64,000 nucleotides of DNA from Glaciihabitans tibetensis (GCF_003003265.1 NZ_PVTL01000004.1:124001-188000); one strand, 5' to 3'; counted from the stretch's first letter, positions 43,489 through 53,796 are shown. Translations and numbers: made by a program. The notes: a model not told the origin generated them from the letters alone.

Positions 43489-45456
43489 ATGACCGTTCCC
43501 AGCGCCCAAGCGCACACTCGCACTCGCAACCGCAACCGCACCACTACCGGCGGGCGCCGCATCGCCTTCAGCACGGCCATCGCCGTAGCGGTCGCCAGTC
43601 TCCTGACGGCCGCACCGGCGGCAGCAGGATGGGGTAGTGGATCCGGCGGCGGCTACGGTGGCGGCGCGGGCGGTGGACCGGGGCACGGAACCCCGGGCGG
43701 TGACCACGGCGGCGAACAGCTGAGCCAATCGACCTCGGTCGGCACGGGAGGGGCCGTGTCGTCGGTGGATGCCGCGGCCAGCCAGGTCGGACTCGAAGTT
43801 CTCCGGCTCGGCGGAAACGCCGCAGATGCTGCCGTCGCCACCGCTGCGGCCCTCGGCGTCACGGAGCCCTACAGCGCGGGCATCGGCGGGGGCGGATACT
43901 TCGTCTACTACGACGCGGAGACCGGCGAGGTCAGCACCATCGACGGCCGGGAGACCGCTCCGGCGGGGATCACCCCGGATGCCTTCGTGGACCCCGCCAC
44001 CTCGGCGCCGTACAGATTCACTCCGGAACTCGTCTCCTCCGGGGTGTCAGTTGGGGTGCCCGGCACCCTCGCGACCTGGGACGCGGCACTGGAGAACTTC
44101 GGCACCCAGCCCCTCGGGCTGATTCTCGCGCCGTCCATCCTGCTCGCGGCGCATGGCTTTGAGGTGGATGAAACGTTCCGCAGCCAGACGCTCGACAACA
44201 AGGAGCGCTTCGCTGCCTTCCCCGACACGGCAGAACTCTTTCTGCCCGGGGGTGACGCGCCCCAGGTCGGCACCACGTTCCGCAACCCGGACCTCGCGAA
44301 AACGCTCTCCCTGATCGCGCTGAAGGGACCGGACGCTTTCTACGGCGGAGCCCTCGCGGCCGAGATCGCCGACGTTGTGCAGAACCCGCGCATCGACCCG
44401 GCCTCCGCGTTGCCCGCCCCGGCCGGAACCATGACCACCGAGGATCTCGCCAACTACGCCGTCATCGAACAGGAGCCCACGCAGGTGTCCTACCGCGGCC
44501 TCGACGTGTACGGCATGGCGCCGTCGTCGTCGGGCGGCACCACGGTCGGCGAAGCGCTCAACATTCTTGAGAACGTTGAGTTGACCTCGGGCGAGGGACT
44601 CGGCCAGTCCCTGCACTACTTCCTCGAGGCATCCGCCCACGCCTTCGCGGACCGGGGTGCCTACCTCGGTGATCCGGCGTTCGTCGACGTGCCCACCGAG
44701 ACCCTGCTCAGCCAGGAGTTCGCCGACACTCGATTCTGCGCGATCAACCCCGACCAGGCGTCCCAGCGTCCCGTCGCCGCTGGCGTGATCGACACGGCAG
44801 GCGGTGGTGTGGCGGATGTCGTTGACTGCACCGCCCCGGAGGCCGTCGAGTACCCCGAGACCGAGAACGTCGCCACGACGCACCTGTCCGTAGTCGATAG
44901 GGAGGGCAACGCGGTCGCCTATACGCTCACCATCGAACAGACCGGCGGTTCGGGGATGACGGTTCCGAACCGCGGATTCCTGCTCAACAACGAGCTCACC
45001 GATTTCAGCACGGTGTACAACGCGGAGGACCCCAACCGGATCGAGCCCGGCAAACGTCCGCGGTCCTCCATGTCCCCCACGATTGTTCTCGAGGACGGCA
45101 GCGTGCGGTTTGTGCTCGGTTCACCCGGCGGTGCGACCATCATCACCACGGTCCTGCAGATTCTGATGAACCGGATCGACCTCGGCATGACGCTCCCTGA
45201 GGCGGTGGCGGCACCGCGCGCCAGCCAGCGCAACGCGCCGAACACCCCGGCCGAACCCGCATTCATCGAGGCCTACTCGGGGATTCTGGCGCCATTCGGG
45301 CAGCAGCTGGTGCCCTCCGGTGACAGCTTCAGCTCCGCCGCAGAAATCGGCGCCGCTGCCGCGATCGAGGTGGACCCGTCCGGCACGATGACCGCGGTCG
45401 CCGAGCCGGTGCGGCGCGGCGGAGGCACCGGCCTCGTCGTGTACGAACAACGGTGA
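43489..45456 (+). CDS. ggt: Gamma-glutamyltransferase
   Basis: 655 residues. Long basic n-region, hydrophobic stretch and APAAAG cleavage site: exported. A Gly-rich linker (GSGSGGGYGGGAGGGPGHG) follows. Ntn-hydrolase motifs: GGNAADAAVATAAALGVTEPYSAGIGGGGYF (split at GGNAADA and GIGGGG) and, in the small subunit, TTHLSVVDREGNAVAYTLTIE with Thr463 as the self-cleavage and catalytic nucleophile, then PGKRPRSSMSPTIV and LGSPGGATI for substrate. Cleaves glutathione and gamma-glutamyl compounds outside the cytoplasm. GGGAGG ribosome binding site. Stop overlaps the next start. Confidence 0.95.
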   Translation: MTVPSAQAHTRTRNRNRTTTGGRRIAFSTAIAVAVASLLTAAPAAAGWGSGSGGGYGGGAGGGPGHGTPGGDHGGEQLSQSTSVGTGGAVSSVDAAASQVGLEVLRLGGNAADAAVATAAALGVTEPYSAGIGGGGYFVYYDAETGEVSTIDGRETAPAGITPDAFVDPATSAPYRFTPELVSSGVSVGVPGTLATWDAALENFGTQPLGLILAPSILLAAHGFEVDETFRSQTLDNKERFAAFPDTAELFLPGGDAPQVGTTFRNPDLAKTLSLIALKGPDAFYGGALAAEIADVVQNPRIDPASALPAPAGTMTTEDLANYAVIEQEPTQVSYRGLDVYGMAPSSSGGTTVGEALNILENVELTSGEGLGQSLHYFLEASAHAFADRGAYLGDPAFVDVPTETLLSQEFADTRFCAINPDQASQRPVAAGVIDTAGGGVADVVDCTAPEAVEYPETENVATTHLSVVDREGNAVAYTLTIEQTGGSGMTVPNRGFLLNNELTDFSTVYNAEDPNRIEPGKRPRSSMSPTIVLEDGSVRFVLGSPGGATIITTVLQILMNRIDLGMTLPEAVAAPRASQRNAPNTPAEPAFIEAYSGILAPFGQQLVPSGDSFSSAAEIGAAAAIEVDPSGTMTAVAEPVRRGGGTGLVVYEQR

Positions 45457-46289
45457 GCCTCACCGGAGGCCCGCCCGGGTTCTGCATCTGCGCCACCTGC
45501 GGCGTGGAACACACCGAGCCGATCGAGATGTGCGCGATCTGCGCGGACGAACGCCAATGGGTGCCGCCGGGCGGACAGCGCTGGACGACCCTGGACGAGC
45601 TTCGCGCGGAGGGCGTGCACGCCACGCTGACCGAGCTGGAGGAGAACCTCTTCGGGGTTGAGACGACCCCCCGGGTCGGCATTGGGCAGCAGATGAAGGT
45701 GCTGCGCACCCCTGACGGAAACGTGGTGTGGGACCCTGTCGGGTTTGTTGACGACGAGGTGGTTCAGCGGGTGCGCGAACTCGGCCCGGTCCGAGCGATT
45801 GCGGCGAGTCATCCGCACATGTATGGCACGCAAGTCGAATGGAGCCGGGCGCTCGGCGACGCACCCGTGCTGGTGGCCACGGCAGACGCGCAGTGGATCG
45901 CGCGGCCAGACCCGGTGATCCGACTCTGGTCCGAGCTGGTGCGCGTGCTTCCCGGGGTCACGATCGCGCAGATCGGAGGCCACTTCCCCGGCAGCGCCGT
46001 CGTGCACTGGGACGATGGGGCCGAGGGTCGGGGCGTGCTGCTCAGCGGCGACACGGTCTTTGCCAACCCCGACCGCGCGTCGGTCAGCTTCATGCGCAGC
46101 TTTCCCAATCACCTGCCGCTGTCGGCGGCGACCGTCGACCGTGTCGCACGGTCGCTCGATCTGTTCCGATTTGACCGGCTCTACGGCAACTTCGACATCC
46201 GAATCGACGCTCACGCGGACGAAATCGTACGGCGTTCGGTAGACCGCCACATCGGCTGGGTCACGGGGGCGTTTGACCACCTCACCTGA
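45453..46289 (+). CDS. Metallo-beta-lactamase-fold hydrolase
   Basis: 278 residues from GTG 45453, overlapping the ggt stop (GTGA). N-terminal Cys motifs (CICATCG and CAICADE) suggest a bound Zn ribbon. The MBL core shows SHPHMYG (an HxH variant), IGGHFPGS and LLSGDTVF with metal ligands His and Asp. The usual HxHxDH motif is reduced to SHPHM, so catalytic metal binding may be altered. Coupled to ggt, so it might act on gamma-glutamyl or thiol-derived products; speculative. Confidence 0.78.
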   Translation: MSLTGGPPGFCICATCGVEHTEPIEMCAICADERQWVPPGGQRWTTLDELRAEGVHATLTELEENLFGVETTPRVGIGQQMKVLRTPDGNVVWDPVGFVDDEVVQRVRELGPVRAIAASHPHMYGTQVEWSRALGDAPVLVATADAQWIARPDPVIRLWSELVRVLPGVTIAQIGGHFPGSAVVHWDDGAEGRGVLLSGDTVFANPDRASVSFMRSFPNHLPLSAATVDRVARSLDLFRFDRLYGNFDIRIDAHADEIVRRSVDRHIGWVTGAFDHLT

Positions 46290-46467
46290 ACATGAATTCC
46301 ACTCCGATTAGGCATCGCCGGTGAGACACATTTTTGTAACACGCGGGGGCTAGACTTTCACCGCTTCCCGCGTCGGCCACCGTCGAACGACGCGGCCGCG
46401 ACCGGAATGGGGATGCCCTCTTCTGCGCGATGAAGAACGGTCACCACTTACTTGACAGGGCATTCGA

Positions 46468-47256
46468 ATGACTCCTCCCCGACTTTCTCTGTCCCTCGCG
46501 GACACCCGCGACAAACTCCTCTCGCTCCGCGGCGTGCTGTTCGACCTCGACGGTGTACTCACCCCGACCGTCGATGTGCACATGCGCGCCTGGGACCTCT
46601 TGTTCAACGCGTTTCTCGCCGAAAAGGGTGTCACCGAGCCGTACACCGACAGCGACTACTTCGAATACGTGGACGGCAAGCCGCGCTACGACGGCGTGCG
46701 TTCGTTGCTCGCCTCGCGGGGACTCACCCTCCCGGACGGGGACCCCTCGGATGCCCCGGAGGAAGAAACCATCTGCGGTCTCGGCAACCGCAAAAATGCG
46801 GCGTTCAACGAGACCCTCGCCGCGGATGGGGTGAGCCCCTACCCGGGTTCGATCCCGTTTCTCGACATGGTGGTCGCGGCCGGGCTCGACGTGGCCGTGG
46901 TGACCAGTTCGCGAAATGGCGAAATGGTTCTCGCCGCCGCGGGACTGCGCGACCGATTCGAGGTCGTGGTTGACGGAGTCGTCGCCGCACGGGAACAGCT
47001 CGCGGGCAAACCCGCGCCGACAACGTACGAGTACGCCGCCACACTCCTCGGCTACACCGCCGCCGAATGCGTGGTCATCGAAGACGCACAGTCCGGCGTC
47101 AAAGCCGGCCGCGCCGGCAACTTCGGCCTGGTGCTCGGTGTCGACCGGGGCGTCGGAGCTGACGTACTGATGGCCGACGGTGCCGACGCTGTGGTCGCAG
47201 ACCTCATCGAGCTCGTCCACACCACCGCAGGAACCACCGCAGGAGCCACCGAATGA
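46468..47256 (+). CDS. Beta-phosphoglucomutase-like HAD hydrolase
   Basis: 262 residues. HAD superfamily: motif I FDLDGVLTPT (nucleophile Asp and acid Asp), motif II VTSSRNG, Lys in LAGKPAPTTYEYAA and motif IV VIEDAQSGVKAGRAG. Beta-phosphoglucomutase converts beta-glucose 1-phosphate to glucose 6-phosphate. The role follows from the overlapping GH65 phosphorylase gene (ATGA, 47253), whose product releases beta-glucose 1-phosphate. The N-terminus has 20 extra residues. A TTGACA box lies 13 nt before the start. Confidence 0.9.
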   Translation: MTPPRLSLSLADTRDKLLSLRGVLFDLDGVLTPTVDVHMRAWDLLFNAFLAEKGVTEPYTDSDYFEYVDGKPRYDGVRSLLASRGLTLPDGDPSDAPEEETICGLGNRKNAAFNETLAADGVSPYPGSIPFLDMVVAAGLDVAVVTSSRNGEMVLAAAGLRDRFEVVVDGVVAAREQLAGKPAPTTYEYAATLLGYTAAECVVIEDAQSGVKAGRAGNFGLVLGVDRGVGADVLMADGADAVVADLIELVHTTAGTTAGATE

Positions 47257-49754
47257 TCCCCACCACCGCCGACCCGCTGGATCGCAACCGCTTTCCCGTC
47301 GACGAATGGGCACTGGTCGAGACCGACTTCTCAGGCGATGACATGGGCCGCACGGAGACCCTTTTCGCCGTGGGCAACGGGTACCTCGGACTCCGCGGAA
47401 ACGTCGACGAGGGCCGCGACGGCCATGCGCACGGCACCTTCATCAACGGCTTCCACGAGACCTGGCCCATTCGCCACGCCGAGGAAGCGTTCGGTTTCGC
47501 CCGGGTCGGGCAGACCATCGTCAACGCGCCCGACGCCAAGATCATCCGCATCTACGTCGACGACGAACCGCTGGTGCTGACCCTGGCCGACCTGCTCAGC
47601 TACGAGCGCAGACTCGACTTCGCCGATGGCACCCTGTCGCGCTCACTTGAGTGGCGCACGCCGTCGGGCAAGCGCGTTCTGATCAGGTCCTGCCGCATGG
47701 TGTCCTTCACCGAGCGCCACCTTGCCGTCCTCGAATACGAGGTCACCCTGCTCGACGCGGACGCCTCCGTCGTGATCTCGAGCCAGATTCTCAACCGCCA
47801 GGATGGCATCGGCGAGTACGACCCGCTCAAGGCCTCCTTTGGCAAAGACTTCGACCCGCGCAAGGCCGAGTCGTTCACCGACCGCGTGCTGCAGCCGCGC
47901 TTCCAGCGTGCATCCAACGGACGCTACATCCTCGGGTTCCGCTGCACCAACTCCGGCATGACGATTGCGTGCGCGGCCGACCACGCGATCGAGACCGAGA
48001 ACGAGTACGTCGAGACCCCGCAGATCGGCGATGACCTCGCCAAGCACGTGTACACGATCCGGGCGAAGCAGGGTCAGCCGATCAAGATCACCAAAACCCT
48101 CAGCTATCACACCTCGAGCGGCGTTCCCACGCACGAACTGGCCGACCGCTGCGACCGCACCCTCAACCGGGCGCGCGACGCGGGCCTCGAGTCGATCATG
48201 AAGGACCAGCGCGACTGGCTGTCCGCCTTCTGGGACCGCACCGACATCACCCTCCCCGGTCAGCCCGTGCTGCAGCAGGCGGTGCGGTGGAACCTGTTCC
48301 AGATCGCCCAGGCGTCGATGCGCGCGGATGGCCAGGGCGTCTCAGCGAAGGGCGTGTCCGGTTCCGGCTACGGCGGCCACTACTTCTGGGACACCGAGAT
48401 CTACGTGCTCCCGTTCCTCACCTACACGTCCCCCAACGCCGCACGCAACGCGCTGCGCTTCCGGCACTCCCTGCTCGAGCAGGCGCGTTCGCGGGCCCAG
48501 GAGCTGAACCAGCTCGGCGCCCTGTTTCCCTGGCGCACGATCAACGGACTGGAGTCCTCCGCGTACTACGCGGCCGGCACCGCGCAGTATCACATCGACG
48601 CAGACATCTCCTATGCGCTCGGGCAGTACGTGGCGGCCACCGGTGACCAGGACTTCCTCGCACGTGAGGCCATCGACATCCTCGTGGAAACCGCACGAAT
48701 GTGGGCGGACCTCGGGTTCTGGCGGCAGAACGGCGGAAACGTTTTCCACATCCACGGGGTGACCGGACCGGACGAGTACACCACCGTCGTGAACGACAAC
48801 CTCTACACAAACATCATGGCCCGGTCGAACCTGCGCGCCGCGGCCGCCGCGGTCGAGCGCCTCCGCGCGGTCGACGCGGAGGCCTACCGCAAGATGGTTG
48901 CCCGGGTCGATCTCGATGAGTCAGAGATCGCCGAATGGGCGTTGGCGGCGGACGCCATGCACATCCCGTTCGATAAGTCACTCGGCATCCACCCCCAGGA
49001 CGCCCAATTCTTGGAGAAGGAACGCTGGGACCTCTCCCAGACGCCCGAGTCCCACCGCCCCCTCCTGCTGCACTACCACCCGCTCGTGATCTACCGCTTC
49101 CAGGTGCTGAAGCAAGCGGATGTCGTGCTGGCACTGCTGCTGCAGGGCGACCAGTTCACGCCAGAAGAAAAGCTCGCCGACTTCGACTACTACGACCCGC
49201 TGACCACGGGCGACTCCACCCTCTCCGACGTGGTGCAGTCGATCATCGCGGCCGAGGTCGGGTACGACAAGCTGGCGCTGAAGTACTTCACCTCCGGACT
49301 GTTCGTCGACCTCGCCGACCTGCACAACAACGCCGCCGACGGGGTGCACGTCGCGTCCGCCGGCGGAGTGTGGACCGCGCTGGTCTACGGCTTCGGCGGA
49401 ATGCGCGACCACGGCGGCAGGATCACCCTCGACCCGCGCCTGCCGGAGGGATGGGACGAGCTTCGGTTCAAGATCACCCTGCAGGGCACCCGGTTGCGCA
49501 TCGACGTGCGCCAGGACGAGGTCACCATCACGGTCGAGGAAGGCGACGCGGCGCTGCTGTACGTGCGCGGTGTGCCCACGGTCGCCACCGCGGGCGAACC
49601 GGCGACGGTGCCGCTCGCCCATCAGGGTCGTCGCGACGGAGGCGCTCCCTCGCTCGAACTGGCGGAAGGCGGACGACGAGCGGACGGCACCGTCATTACG
49701 TCGTCAATCCCGACGGTCGCGCACCTCGCCGACACGTGGGAATCGCACGACTAG
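47253..49754 (+). CDS. GH65 disaccharide phosphorylase (maltose/trehalose/kojibiose type)
   Basis: 833 residues, full length. GH65: N-terminal beta-sandwich (FAVGNGYLGLRGNVDEG), (alpha/alpha)6 barrel with GHYFWDTEIYVLPFL and HIHGVTGPDEYTTVVNDN, general acid Glu508 in GPDEY, then LDPRLPEGW in the C-terminal sheet. Inverting phosphorolysis of an alpha-glucosyl disaccharide gives beta-glucose 1-phosphate and glucose. Coupled to the HAD mutase. Which disaccharide (maltose, trehalose, nigerose, kojibiose) cannot be fixed by eye. The C-terminal Gly/Asp tail is atypical. Confidence 0.93.
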   Translation: MIPTTADPLDRNRFPVDEWALVETDFSGDDMGRTETLFAVGNGYLGLRGNVDEGRDGHAHGTFINGFHETWPIRHAEEAFGFARVGQTIVNAPDAKIIRIYVDDEPLVLTLADLLSYERRLDFADGTLSRSLEWRTPSGKRVLIRSCRMVSFTERHLAVLEYEVTLLDADASVVISSQILNRQDGIGEYDPLKASFGKDFDPRKAESFTDRVLQPRFQRASNGRYILGFRCTNSGMTIACAADHAIETENEYVETPQIGDDLAKHVYTIRAKQGQPIKITKTLSYHTSSGVPTHELADRCDRTLNRARDAGLESIMKDQRDWLSAFWDRTDITLPGQPVLQQAVRWNLFQIAQASMRADGQGVSAKGVSGSGYGGHYFWDTEIYVLPFLTYTSPNAARNALRFRHSLLEQARSRAQELNQLGALFPWRTINGLESSAYYAAGTAQYHIDADISYALGQYVAATGDQDFLAREAIDILVETARMWADLGFWRQNGGNVFHIHGVTGPDEYTTVVNDNLYTNIMARSNLRAAAAAVERLRAVDAEAYRKMVARVDLDESEIAEWALAADAMHIPFDKSLGIHPQDAQFLEKERWDLSQTPESHRPLLLHYHPLVIYRFQVLKQADVVLALLLQGDQFTPEEKLADFDYYDPLTTGDSTLSDVVQSIIAAEVGYDKLALKYFTSGLFVDLADLHNNAADGVHVASAGGVWTALVYGFGGMRDHGGRITLDPRLPEGWDELRFKITLQGTRLRIDVRQDEVTITVEEGDAALLYVRGVPTVATAGEPATVPLAHQGRRDGGAPSLELAEGGRRADGTVITSSIPTVAHLADTWESHD

Positions 49755-49766
49755 GTCGAACCCGGG

Positions 49767-50198
49767 CTACTGCGGCGCGGACTGCTCGCCCGCGATGTTG
49801 ACGAGCCAGTTCACGCCGAACTTGTCCTGGCACATGCCGAAGTAGTCGCCCCACGGTGCCAGCACGAGCGGCTGGGTGACCGTGCCCCCGTCTACGAGCC
49901 CGTTGTAGTAGCCGGTGAGCACGTCCTGGTCGTCCGCGTCGCCGCTGAGCGAGACCGAGATGCTGTCGCCGGGGGTGTAGTCCATCGCGTTGGGGGTGTC
50001 CGAGGCCATCAGCGCAAGCCCGGTGGGGGTGGTGAGCACGCTGTGCATCACCTTGTCCTTCTCGCTCGGGTCCTCGCTCGCGTTCATCTCGCCGAAGGTG
50101 CTGATGTCGAGTTCACCGCCGAAGACGGAGTGGTAAAACTCGATCGCGTCGCGGGCGTTGTCACGAAAGCTGAGGTACGGGTTCAGCCGAACGGTCAT
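49767..50198 (-). CDS. VOC-family (PhnB/glyoxalase-like) protein
   Basis: 143 residues from ATG 50198, which has AAGGAG 10 nt upstream; a TTG at 50207 is too close to it. VOC fold: LNPYLSFRDNARDAIEFYHS, FGGELDISTFGEM and APWGDYFGMCQDKFGVNWLV, as in PhnB-like proteins. Metal-binding is uncertain. Often annotated 3-demethylubiquinone-9 3-methyltransferase-like, but no methyltransferase motif is present. Divergent from the SNF2 helicase gene. Confidence 0.85.
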   Translation of the reverse strand: MTVRLNPYLSFRDNARDAIEFYHSVFGGELDISTFGEMNASEDPSEKDKVMHSVLTTPTGLALMASDTPNAMDYTPGDSISVSLSGDADDQDVLTGYYNGLVDGGTVTQPLVLAPWGDYFGMCQDKFGVNWLVNIAGEQSAPQ

Positions 50199-50364
50199 CA
50201 GAATCAATCTCCTTCAATTGGGCAACACGTCGGGGGCGGATCACACTTCGCTCATTATTGACCGCGGCGTGAACGGGAAACAAGGCCACGTGCGGGCCGA
50301 GTTTCCCGCGCGCGTGCTGTTTCCCGTGCGTATGGAGGAGCCCGGAAGGTGGGAGAATGGACGG

Positions 50365-53300
50365 ATGCCCTCTGACGCTCCTCCCCTGGTCGACGTGGAC
50401 GACATCGTTCACCTCGTGGGTCCCGCCTCGTTCCAGCGGGCCCGTGGTTACGCGCGCGGCGGTGCCGTGTCGGACATCGACTGGGAAGTTTCCTCCGGCA
50501 CCCTGACGAGCAAGGTGAAGGGGCACAGCCCCCGGCCGTATCGGTCCCGAATTGTGCTGGCGCCAGCCGCGGATGGATTCCACCGCCCCGTGAGTAGCGC
50601 CTGCAGCTGCCCGGTGTCCGGGGACTGCAAGCACGTCGCCGCTACCCTGCTCGAGTCGAATGCGACCCACATGCAGCATCGTGAGCGCGACGGGGTGCGC
50701 CGCACCAGCGAACTGCGCACAGCGGCCGGTCTGGCCGAGGCGCCCCAGCCGACCGAGGCGCCTCCCGCCGAGGCGTCCTGGAAGACCACGATGACCGCGC
50801 TCACCGCGAAGAAGACGGCATCGACGGCGCGGCCGTTCGGTACCAGCGCCGACACCGCCGCCAAACTCCCCCGCACGCCGCTCGCCCTGCAATTTGAGCT
50901 GCGCGAGCAGACTCCCCGCACCGCCGACCGGTGGCGCGGGCCGACGGCGAAAGCCGCGACCAGCAACGCCGAGCCCGGCGCGGTCTACCGGCTCGGGGTG
51001 CGGCCGGTGATCCCCGGCTCCAGCGGCAACTGGGTGCGCGCGAACATCACCTGGAACTCGATCACCCACCAGATCAACCAGCTCGCCCTCAACGCCGACC
51101 AGCACCGCTGGTTCGCCGAGTTTGCCGCCCTCTACCGTGCCACCACCCGCGACGTGTACACCGGGCAGGACGCCGACTGGATTCTCCTCGACGACTTTCA
51201 CAGCCCGCTGCTGTGGGCGCTGCTGCGCGACGCGACCAAGCTCGGAATCGAACTGGTCGGAAACAAAAAGAGCGTCACCGTGCGCATCGGCGGCAACGCG
51301 AACGTCAGTCTCGACGCCACCCGGGACGATCCCTCCGCCGACCTCCGCTTCGAAACAGTGCTCACGCTCGACGGTGACCGCTTCCCGGCAGACGCCGCGG
51401 GGGCGATCGGCAACCACGGTGTGTACACCTTCGAAATCACCCCCGAGACGATCTACACCCTGGCTCCCTCCGCCAGCTCCCTCACCGACGAGCAGCGGCG
51501 GCTGCTAAAACAGTCGTCGGAGCTTGTGGTGCCGGCGGGCGACGTGGACGAGTTCCTCACCGAGTTCTTCCCGAAGCTGCGCCGCAGTGTCGAGGTCACC
51601 AGCACAAACGAGAGCGTCGACTTCCCCGAGATGGCGCCGCCCGTTCTCGTGCTCACGGCCGCGTTCCGCGCGAAGAACGTGCTCCGCCTGTCGTGGGACT
51701 GGGAGTACTTCGAAGCAGGCACGTACTCGCGGCTGCCGCTGCACGCCACGGCGGGTGATGATGAGTTGCGGGATGTCGCGATGGAGCAGTCCACCATCGA
51801 ACAAGCCGAGCGGGTGCTGAGAAGTGCCGCGGAGGCCAGCGCCGACCTGTTCGAGCAGTTGCAGCCAACCACAACTCTGCAGGGTTTACCCGCGGCCGAG
51901 TTCACCGCCAAGGTACTCCCGGAGCTGGAAGCCCTCCGCGGGCTCCGCATCGAGGTCAACGGCTCCCGCCCCGACTATCAGGAGCTCACCGAGGCTCCAC
52001 AGCTGAGCATCAAGACCGTGGAGTCCAACCAACGCGACTGGTTCGACCTCGGGGTGATCGTCACCATCGAGGGCCGCGACGTGCCGTTCGGTCCCCTGTT
52101 CAAGGCGCTCGCGCGAGGACAGAAGAAGCTGCTTCTCGTCGACAACTCCTACCTGTCGCTCGACCAGCCCGCGTTCGCGGAACTGCACCGGCTCATCAAC
52201 GAAGCCAGCGCACTGCAGGAATGGGAGACCGGGCCGCGGATCAGCCGCTACCAAGCGACTCTCTGGGCCGAGTTCGAAGACCTCGCCGACGAAACCGAGC
52301 AAGCGCAGTCCTGGCGCGCCGCGGTCACCGGGCTGATGGCGCTCGACACCCCCGACCTGTCCACCATCGAGTCCACACCGCTCCCGCCCAGTATTCGCGC
52401 GGACATGCGCCCCTACCAGCGCGAGGGTTTCAACTGGCTCGCCTTTTTGTGGAAGCACCAGCTCGGCGGGATCCTCGCCGACGACATGGGTCTCGGAAAG
52501 ACGCTGCAGACCCTGGCGCTGATCAGCCACGCTGTCGAGCAGCGGGACGCGAGCGACACCCGGCCATTCTTGGTCGTGGCGCCCACCTCGGTGGTCTCGA
52601 ACTGGCTCGCCGAGGCCGAACACTTCGCCCCCGGGCTCGACGTGCGCGGCATCACCGCCACGGAGCAAAAGAGCGGCAGGCGCCTCCGTGGACTGGTCGC
52701 GGGCGCCGATGTGGTGGTGACCTCGTACGCCCTGTTCCGGCTCGACTTCGAGGCCTATCAGGACGAGGACTGGGCGGGACTGATCCTCGACGAGGCCCAG
52801 TTTGTGAAGAATTCGAGCTCGAAAGCGCACGAGGCCGCGCGCGATCTGAACGCTCCCTTCAAGCTGGCGATCACCGGAACACCGATGGAGAACAGCCTGA
52901 CCGATCTGTGGTCACTCTTCGGGATCGTGGCTCCCGGGCTTTTCCCCTCCGCCAGGAAGTTCGCTGAGAACTACGTGCGTCCCATCGGGCGGGGCGATCG
53001 GCCCGAGCTTATGGCCAAGCTGCGCCGCCGCATCCGCCCCCTCATGATGCGTCGCAGCAAGGACATCGTCGCGAAAGATCTGCCCGCAAAGCAGGAGCAG
53101 GAGCTGCGCATTGACCTCAGCCCGGCGCACAAGAACCTCTACGACACTTTCCTACAGCGGGAGCGGCAGAAGCTGCTCGGGCTGATCGGCGACATGGACA
53201 AAAACCGTTTTGTGGTGTTCCGGTCGCTGACCCTGTTGCGGATGCTGAGCCTCGATCCCTCGCTGGTGGACGAGAAGTACTCCGATATCTCCTCGAGCAA

Positions 53301-53796
53301 GCTGGACGCCCTGTTCGAGCAGCTCGAACCGATCATCGCCGAGGGGCACCGCACCCTCGTCTTCAGCCAGTTCACCTCGTTCCTCAAGAAGGCGGCGAGC
53401 CGGATGGACGACCTCGGCATCGAGTACACCTACCTCGACGGCTCCACCCTGCGGCGCCCGGAAGTGATCAAGAAGTTCAAGGACGGCACCGCACCCGTCT
53501 TCCTCATCAGCCTCAAGGCCGGCGGATTCGGCCTCAACCTCACCGAGGCCGACTATGTCTTCCTGCTCGACCCGTGGTGGAACCCTGCGACCGAGGCGCA
53601 GGCGGTTGACCGCACGCACCGCATCGGCCAGACCAAGTCGGTGATGGTCTACCGCATGGTCGCCCGCGGCACCATCGAAGAGAAGGTGATGGTGCTGAAG
53701 GCGCAGAAGGCCAAGCTCTTCAGCCAGGTGATGGACGACGACGCGCTGTTCAGCTCGGCGCTGACCGAAGACGATATTCGCGGCCTGCTGGAGTAG
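50365..53796 (+). CDS. SWIM-domain SNF2-family DEAD/DEAH helicase
   Basis: 1143 residues from ATG 50365 (GGGAG 10 nt upstream; the longer frame overlaps the divergent gene). A SWIM zinc finger, CSCPVSGDCKH, lies near residue 80, then about 600 residues of mixed sequence before the ATPase: motif I DDMGLGKTLQT (about residue 707), motif II DEAQ (residue 809), ITGTPMENS (motif III), and the C-terminal helicase half with LVFSQFTSF, LISLKAGGFGLNLTEA and VDRTHRIGQTKSV (motif VI). A DNA-dependent ATPase, probably a remodeller or repair factor. The SWIM-SNF2 combination is common in actinobacteria. Confidence 0.94.
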   Translation: MPSDAPPLVDVDDIVHLVGPASFQRARGYARGGAVSDIDWEVSSGTLTSKVKGHSPRPYRSRIVLAPAADGFHRPVSSACSCPVSGDCKHVAATLLESNATHMQHRERDGVRRTSELRTAAGLAEAPQPTEAPPAEASWKTTMTALTAKKTASTARPFGTSADTAAKLPRTPLALQFELREQTPRTADRWRGPTAKAATSNAEPGAVYRLGVRPVIPGSSGNWVRANITWNSITHQINQLALNADQHRWFAEFAALYRATTRDVYTGQDADWILLDDFHSPLLWALLRDATKLGIELVGNKKSVTVRIGGNANVSLDATRDDPSADLRFETVLTLDGDRFPADAAGAIGNHGVYTFEITPETIYTLAPSASSLTDEQRRLLKQSSELVVPAGDVDEFLTEFFPKLRRSVEVTSTNESVDFPEMAPPVLVLTAAFRAKNVLRLSWDWEYFEAGTYSRLPLHATAGDDELRDVAMEQSTIEQAERVLRSAAEASADLFEQLQPTTTLQGLPAAEFTAKVLPELEALRGLRIEVNGSRPDYQELTEAPQLSIKTVESNQRDWFDLGVIVTIEGRDVPFGPLFKALARGQKKLLLVDNSYLSLDQPAFAELHRLINEASALQEWETGPRISRYQATLWAEFEDLADETEQAQSWRAAVTGLMALDTPDLSTIESTPLPPSIRADMRPYQREGFNWLAFLWKHQLGGILADDMGLGKTLQTLALISHAVEQRDASDTRPFLVVAPTSVVSNWLAEAEHFAPGLDVRGITATEQKSGRRLRGLVAGADVVVTSYALFRLDFEAYQDEDWAGLILDEAQFVKNSSSKAHEAARDLNAPFKLAITGTPMENSLTDLWSLFGIVAPGLFPSARKFAENYVRPIGRGDRPELMAKLRRRIRPLMMRRSKDIVAKDLPAKQEQELRIDLSPAHKNLYDTFLQRERQKLLGLIGDMDKNRFVVFRSLTLLRMLSLDPSLVDEKYSDISSSKLDALFEQLEPIIAEGHRTLVFSQFTSFLKKAASRMDDLGIEYTYLDGSTLRRPEVIKKFKDGTAPVFLISLKAGGFGLNLTEADYVFLLDPWWNPATEAQAVDRTHRIGQTKSVMVYRMVARGTIEEKVMVLKAQKAKLFSQVMDDDALFSSALTEDDIRGLLE

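Noticed and set aside
46468-46600. Minus-strand frame overlapping the HAD gene as a separate small gene
   Set aside because: No codon bias or start; HAD motif I lies on the plus strand with strong conservation.
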